64,000 bases of DNA, taken from Patagioenas fasciata. Lineage: Eukaryota > Chordata > Aves > Columbiformes > Columbidae. Below, piece by piece: positions 60,701-64,000 of this stretch. A program made the position numbers and the translations under genes. The DNA is taken from contig NC_092523.1 in the NCBI RefSeq assembly GCF_037038585.1, positions 34,759,501 to 34,823,500 on the forward strand, written 5' to 3'. The notes under the pieces are model-generated. The model had not been told where the DNA came from, did no database searches, and saw nothing but the letters and a program-made list of their open reading frames with translations. The number at the start of each line of letters is the position of its first letter. The first letter of the stretch is position 1.

Positions 60701-63700
60701 AGCAAACCAGGAGTAATCTGATATTTCCATCAGAACTAGAGGGAAGTGCCATTGAGGGGCATTTCCTAGCCTTAGTGCAGCACATTCCTGCTAGACATGG
60801 GGCATGGGTAGCCCTGAACTCTTGCGCATCTGCAGACATCCTTGGTAGCTGTTAACAGCTGTGCCTGGGGCTCTGTTCTGAAACAAAACAGCCTCATCTG
60901 GGCTATTTCTAAGGCCCTACCAAAGTAAATGGGAGTGTGGTATATGATTCAGGAAATTCACTGCTTTGCTGCTTCCCAAAAACATGTTATAATGTTAAGC
61001 CTTAATTCTCATCTTAATGTTTGTGCCTTTAAATGTTGTATTCATGTTTTGCTTTTTGATACTGATTTCACAATCCTTGCCTTCAATTTTTTTGTCTCAG
61101 ACATACTGCCCCTACTGTGTGGGATTTTGATTTAGCTAAATAAGCTTGATTCTCACCATGGCTTAAAGAACAACAGTGGTTGCTCCCTGTCAAAGAAAAA
61201 AAAAACACCACACAACTTCTCACTTTCTGATTAGGGAAAAAAAATCTAAAGAGTCTAAATAAAGGCAGAGCTGATCAATAACCCTGTGGTTCAACTAGTG
61301 TTGTACAGTGATTAATGGAAGTAACTGCTGTCATTAATCCTGTTAGCAACTCAACAAATTGTTGTATGATATGCAGAGGTTTGTGGCAACATTTTGTGTA
61401 GGCAATTCCTGAATGATAAAATGAATCAAACCTTCTATCAAAATATGTAAGTTAATTAACGATTTTTGAAAGTGTGATTTCATTTGGGGAAGTGGCTGTA
61501 GCAGTGGAGCTGTGAGGCTGTTCCTTGGCTCCCTCTGCTTTCAGAAGCGAGTTTTTTGATTTCTCTTAGAGAAACCATTTTCTAACATTCAGGCCTGCAA
61601 CCTCAAGCTGGGCTTTAAAGCGAAGGACTTTTGTGCTTGTGTTGTAAACAATAATCAAGCCATAACTCTGCATCTGTTTGGGGGAAGACAGAGAACCAGT
61701 AAAAGTGCCTGTTTAACCTTCCACTTGGTTTGCTCTTCAGTTTTGGAATCATTTGACTTAATTTCTCAGGCTCCCAAAGCAGAAGAGAGAGGAGAGCTAC
61801 TATGCCATTACCTGGCTGAAATGATGATTTGCTCAAGTGATATTCACACCACAGACAGAAAGACCTCATTGACTAGAACAGTGATCATGTTGCTCTCTAC
61901 ACTGGTTTTTGGTTGGCTAGCATTTGCAGCAGAAAACAGTTCTAATTGAAGATTAAAAATTGTCCAGTTTTACTTGTAGTCTCAGACTTTGAAGATATTG
62001 GCTGAAAAAATCAGGAATGGGTAAAATCTGACTGTTTCTTTTCTTTCATAGATTTCACAGATAAGTGGGAGATGGGAGAATTGGTCCAGCATCTGCTGTG
62101 ACTGCAATTACGGCCAAGTTGGCAAAATTGTTTGTCTGATTTCATTTCACTCTTGGCCAAGCTCTAGTAAGCATCTGTCCAATTACATTTATTTTGTTTA
62201 ATTTGTGAGCATTTTGTGAGTGTGAGCTGCTGAAATCTGTGAAATTCGAGACACAGAAAAATCACCTGTGATAGAAGGGAGGGATCTTTTTCCAAAGATA
62301 ATAGTTTTTGGACAGGATGCCACAATTTGGTTCTACCACATGGGCATCCTCTGACGTGTCAAAAAAATCATGCATTAGAAATGTCTGTATCTCTCCATCA
62401 CAGGTAGTTGGTTCACATGTAGATAAGGACTGTGAATATCTGCATTGGGACAGGTGGATTGCACACCACTTTCCTGCCTGCAGGAAAGGAGAATTGCTGA
62501 GAATTTGTGGGCTCTGTTGTATGGAAACTGGCAGCATCACCATATTAGTTTCAGGAAGGGACATTTGCACACACTTGCACAGCCTTCTTTCGTTAGGTGG
62601 ATTTTATAAATCCTAGGTGTTTGAGTACTAGCGTGGATCTTCCTGATTTCTTTTTTGTTGTTGTTTTTTTTTGTTACTGTGAGTTGCTCTGCAGAGCCTG
62701 ATCCCTCAGTGAGCTGTCAGTGCCTTACAGCAGCAGACAAACCACAGGCAGTGATCGATAGAGAAATTCTCAGTCTGTGTCACATTTGGACTTCTGCAAT
62801 ATGAAGCTGAGTTTAAGGAGTCAGGTGGAAATGTCCCATGTGGAGGAGAATCCCTGGTAGCTTAGAAACCTTGGCATCTGGCTGGCATTTGATGGGTGTC
62901 TCACATGCTCCATTAACTGCCTACCTCTGCCTCTGGGTCACCAGAAACGCTAGCTGCTGGACCCCAGGATGATGCCTGCTCTCCTCTTTGCAGAATGTTT
63001 CATCTGCCCCGCAGTTGGAGTTTGCCATTGTTACCAAAAACTGAGTTTAGATCTCATGCTATGTAATTGCTAATGTTTCTTTATGGGGAGCTTTCTCAGT
63101 GCAGTAGCCTTTATTCTGGAGGAGTTCAGGTCACAGAGGACCAGTTCAGAAGTAAATGCTTAGTTTGAAACATGCCAGCAGAGTGTTCTAAATGATTCAC
63201 TACTGTGCTTGGTTGTTTGAGGTCTCGAATATGTTGTTTATATAACGCAGAATTTTTGCAAACCCATTAAGTCTTACACCATTCCTGTACAGTGTGGGCT
63301 GGAGCTGTATACTGGGAGGGGGAAGGGAGACAATTTTCCACTTACCATTTAGGGTAGGCAGCATATTTGAAATGGAATTGGACCCTTTCTCCAAGTGATG
63401 GAATCTCTGGTTAAAATAGGTTAATCCTTTCTCTAACCTAGGGCTCATTTGTTTTCAATGTGTATGAAATTGTGTTTTCTTAGTATTGTTTTGTCTTTTT
63501 TACATTTTTCTCAGAAAAACTGACAAATTTAAGAGAAAGGTGATGAGTTAGCAGAAGTTTCAGACAGCAATTGAGGGCAGTTAAGAATTATTTTCTTTAT
63601 CCAGAACAACCTAGCTGAGGGAAGATAGAATTTTAACTTCCTATGGACATTCCATAAGCAGCCTGTCTCTCCGTGCCTGCAGCTAAGTGCATTCAAGGCA

Positions 63701-64000
63701 TGAATGTTGTGTTTCTGTATAAGGGAAACTATGTGAAGTAACCAGACTATTTAAGGGGCAGGGAGATAATGGATTTTCTAGCTGATTTTTCATTTTCAAA
63801 CCACAGCTGGACAATCCTCTGCCAGCTCCCCATCCTCAGTGTGCCCAACACACTGATGTTCTGAAGCTAAAAATATGACAAGCTTTTCATTATTCTTAGA
63901 ATGATTATTTTTGTGTATTCTGATCAGCCACGTTAGAGATTCTTGTACACTGTCCAGAGTAGCGTAGTATCTGTAGCGTCAAAGCATTGTACGGGTCACT
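57709..64000. other. Right-hand intergenic flank
   Basis: No exon, RNA gene or mobile element is recognised. A short hairpin-forming sequence lies at 60,039-60,064 in a locally CpG-containing patch (about 59,815-60,130). Open frames are at most about 140 codons and have no family resemblance. Confidence 0.5.

Noticed and set aside
50281-64000. HELT, the expected next gene in the human order
   Set aside because: No bHLH or Orange-domain coding block was found on either strand, so it probably lies beyond the window.

Overview
The window is nuclear DNA of an amniote, most likely a bird. It has intron-bearing vertebrate genes behind CpG islands, a CR1 (chicken repeat 1) LINE fragment ending in the typical CATTCTGTGATTCT tail, and short introns. 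It carries three genes of the block that in human lies on 4q35 in the order SLC25A4, CFAP97, SNX25. The block is inverted here: SNX25 is leftmost on the minus strand, CFAP97 is on the plus strand, and SLC25A4 is on the minus strand.

Layout: 1-5,972 appears to be the first intron of SNX25, whose first coding exon (5,973-6,422, minus) sits in a CpG island. 6,423-11,700 separates the head-to-head SNX25 and CFAP97 promoters. It contains a CR1 fragment (about 7,192-7,717) and a degenerate 21-bp minisatellite (about 10,872-11,522) that abuts the CFAP97 CpG island. CFAP97 runs to about 42,390. Its first exon is probably non-coding, and its four coding exons are 20,006-21,019, 31,478-31,740, 39,643-39,793 and 40,484-40,611. 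About 42,390-47,265 is intergenic between convergent gene ends. SLC25A4 is complete in four exons (50,002 down to 47,940), with a TATA/CCAAT promoter at 50,118-50,205. 50,270-64,000 is mostly featureless flank. Its one notable item is a candidate exon at 57,252-57,708 with good splice signals and a 142-codon frame.

The genes are neighbours by ancestry and not a pathway: a mitochondrial ADP/ATP carrier, a cilium/flagellum-associated protein and a membrane-linked sorting nexin. I see no operon, CRISPR array, tRNA, rRNA or novel defence system.

The most useful oddity is in the large coding exon of CFAP97. Its frame breaks by one nucleotide near a GGGG run at 20,905-20,908, and homology resumes in the next frame. 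This is either a missing base in the sequence, a genuine frameshift, or a break that removal of an 89-nt cryptic intron could bypass. The family comparisons come from memory of the proteins and were not computed.
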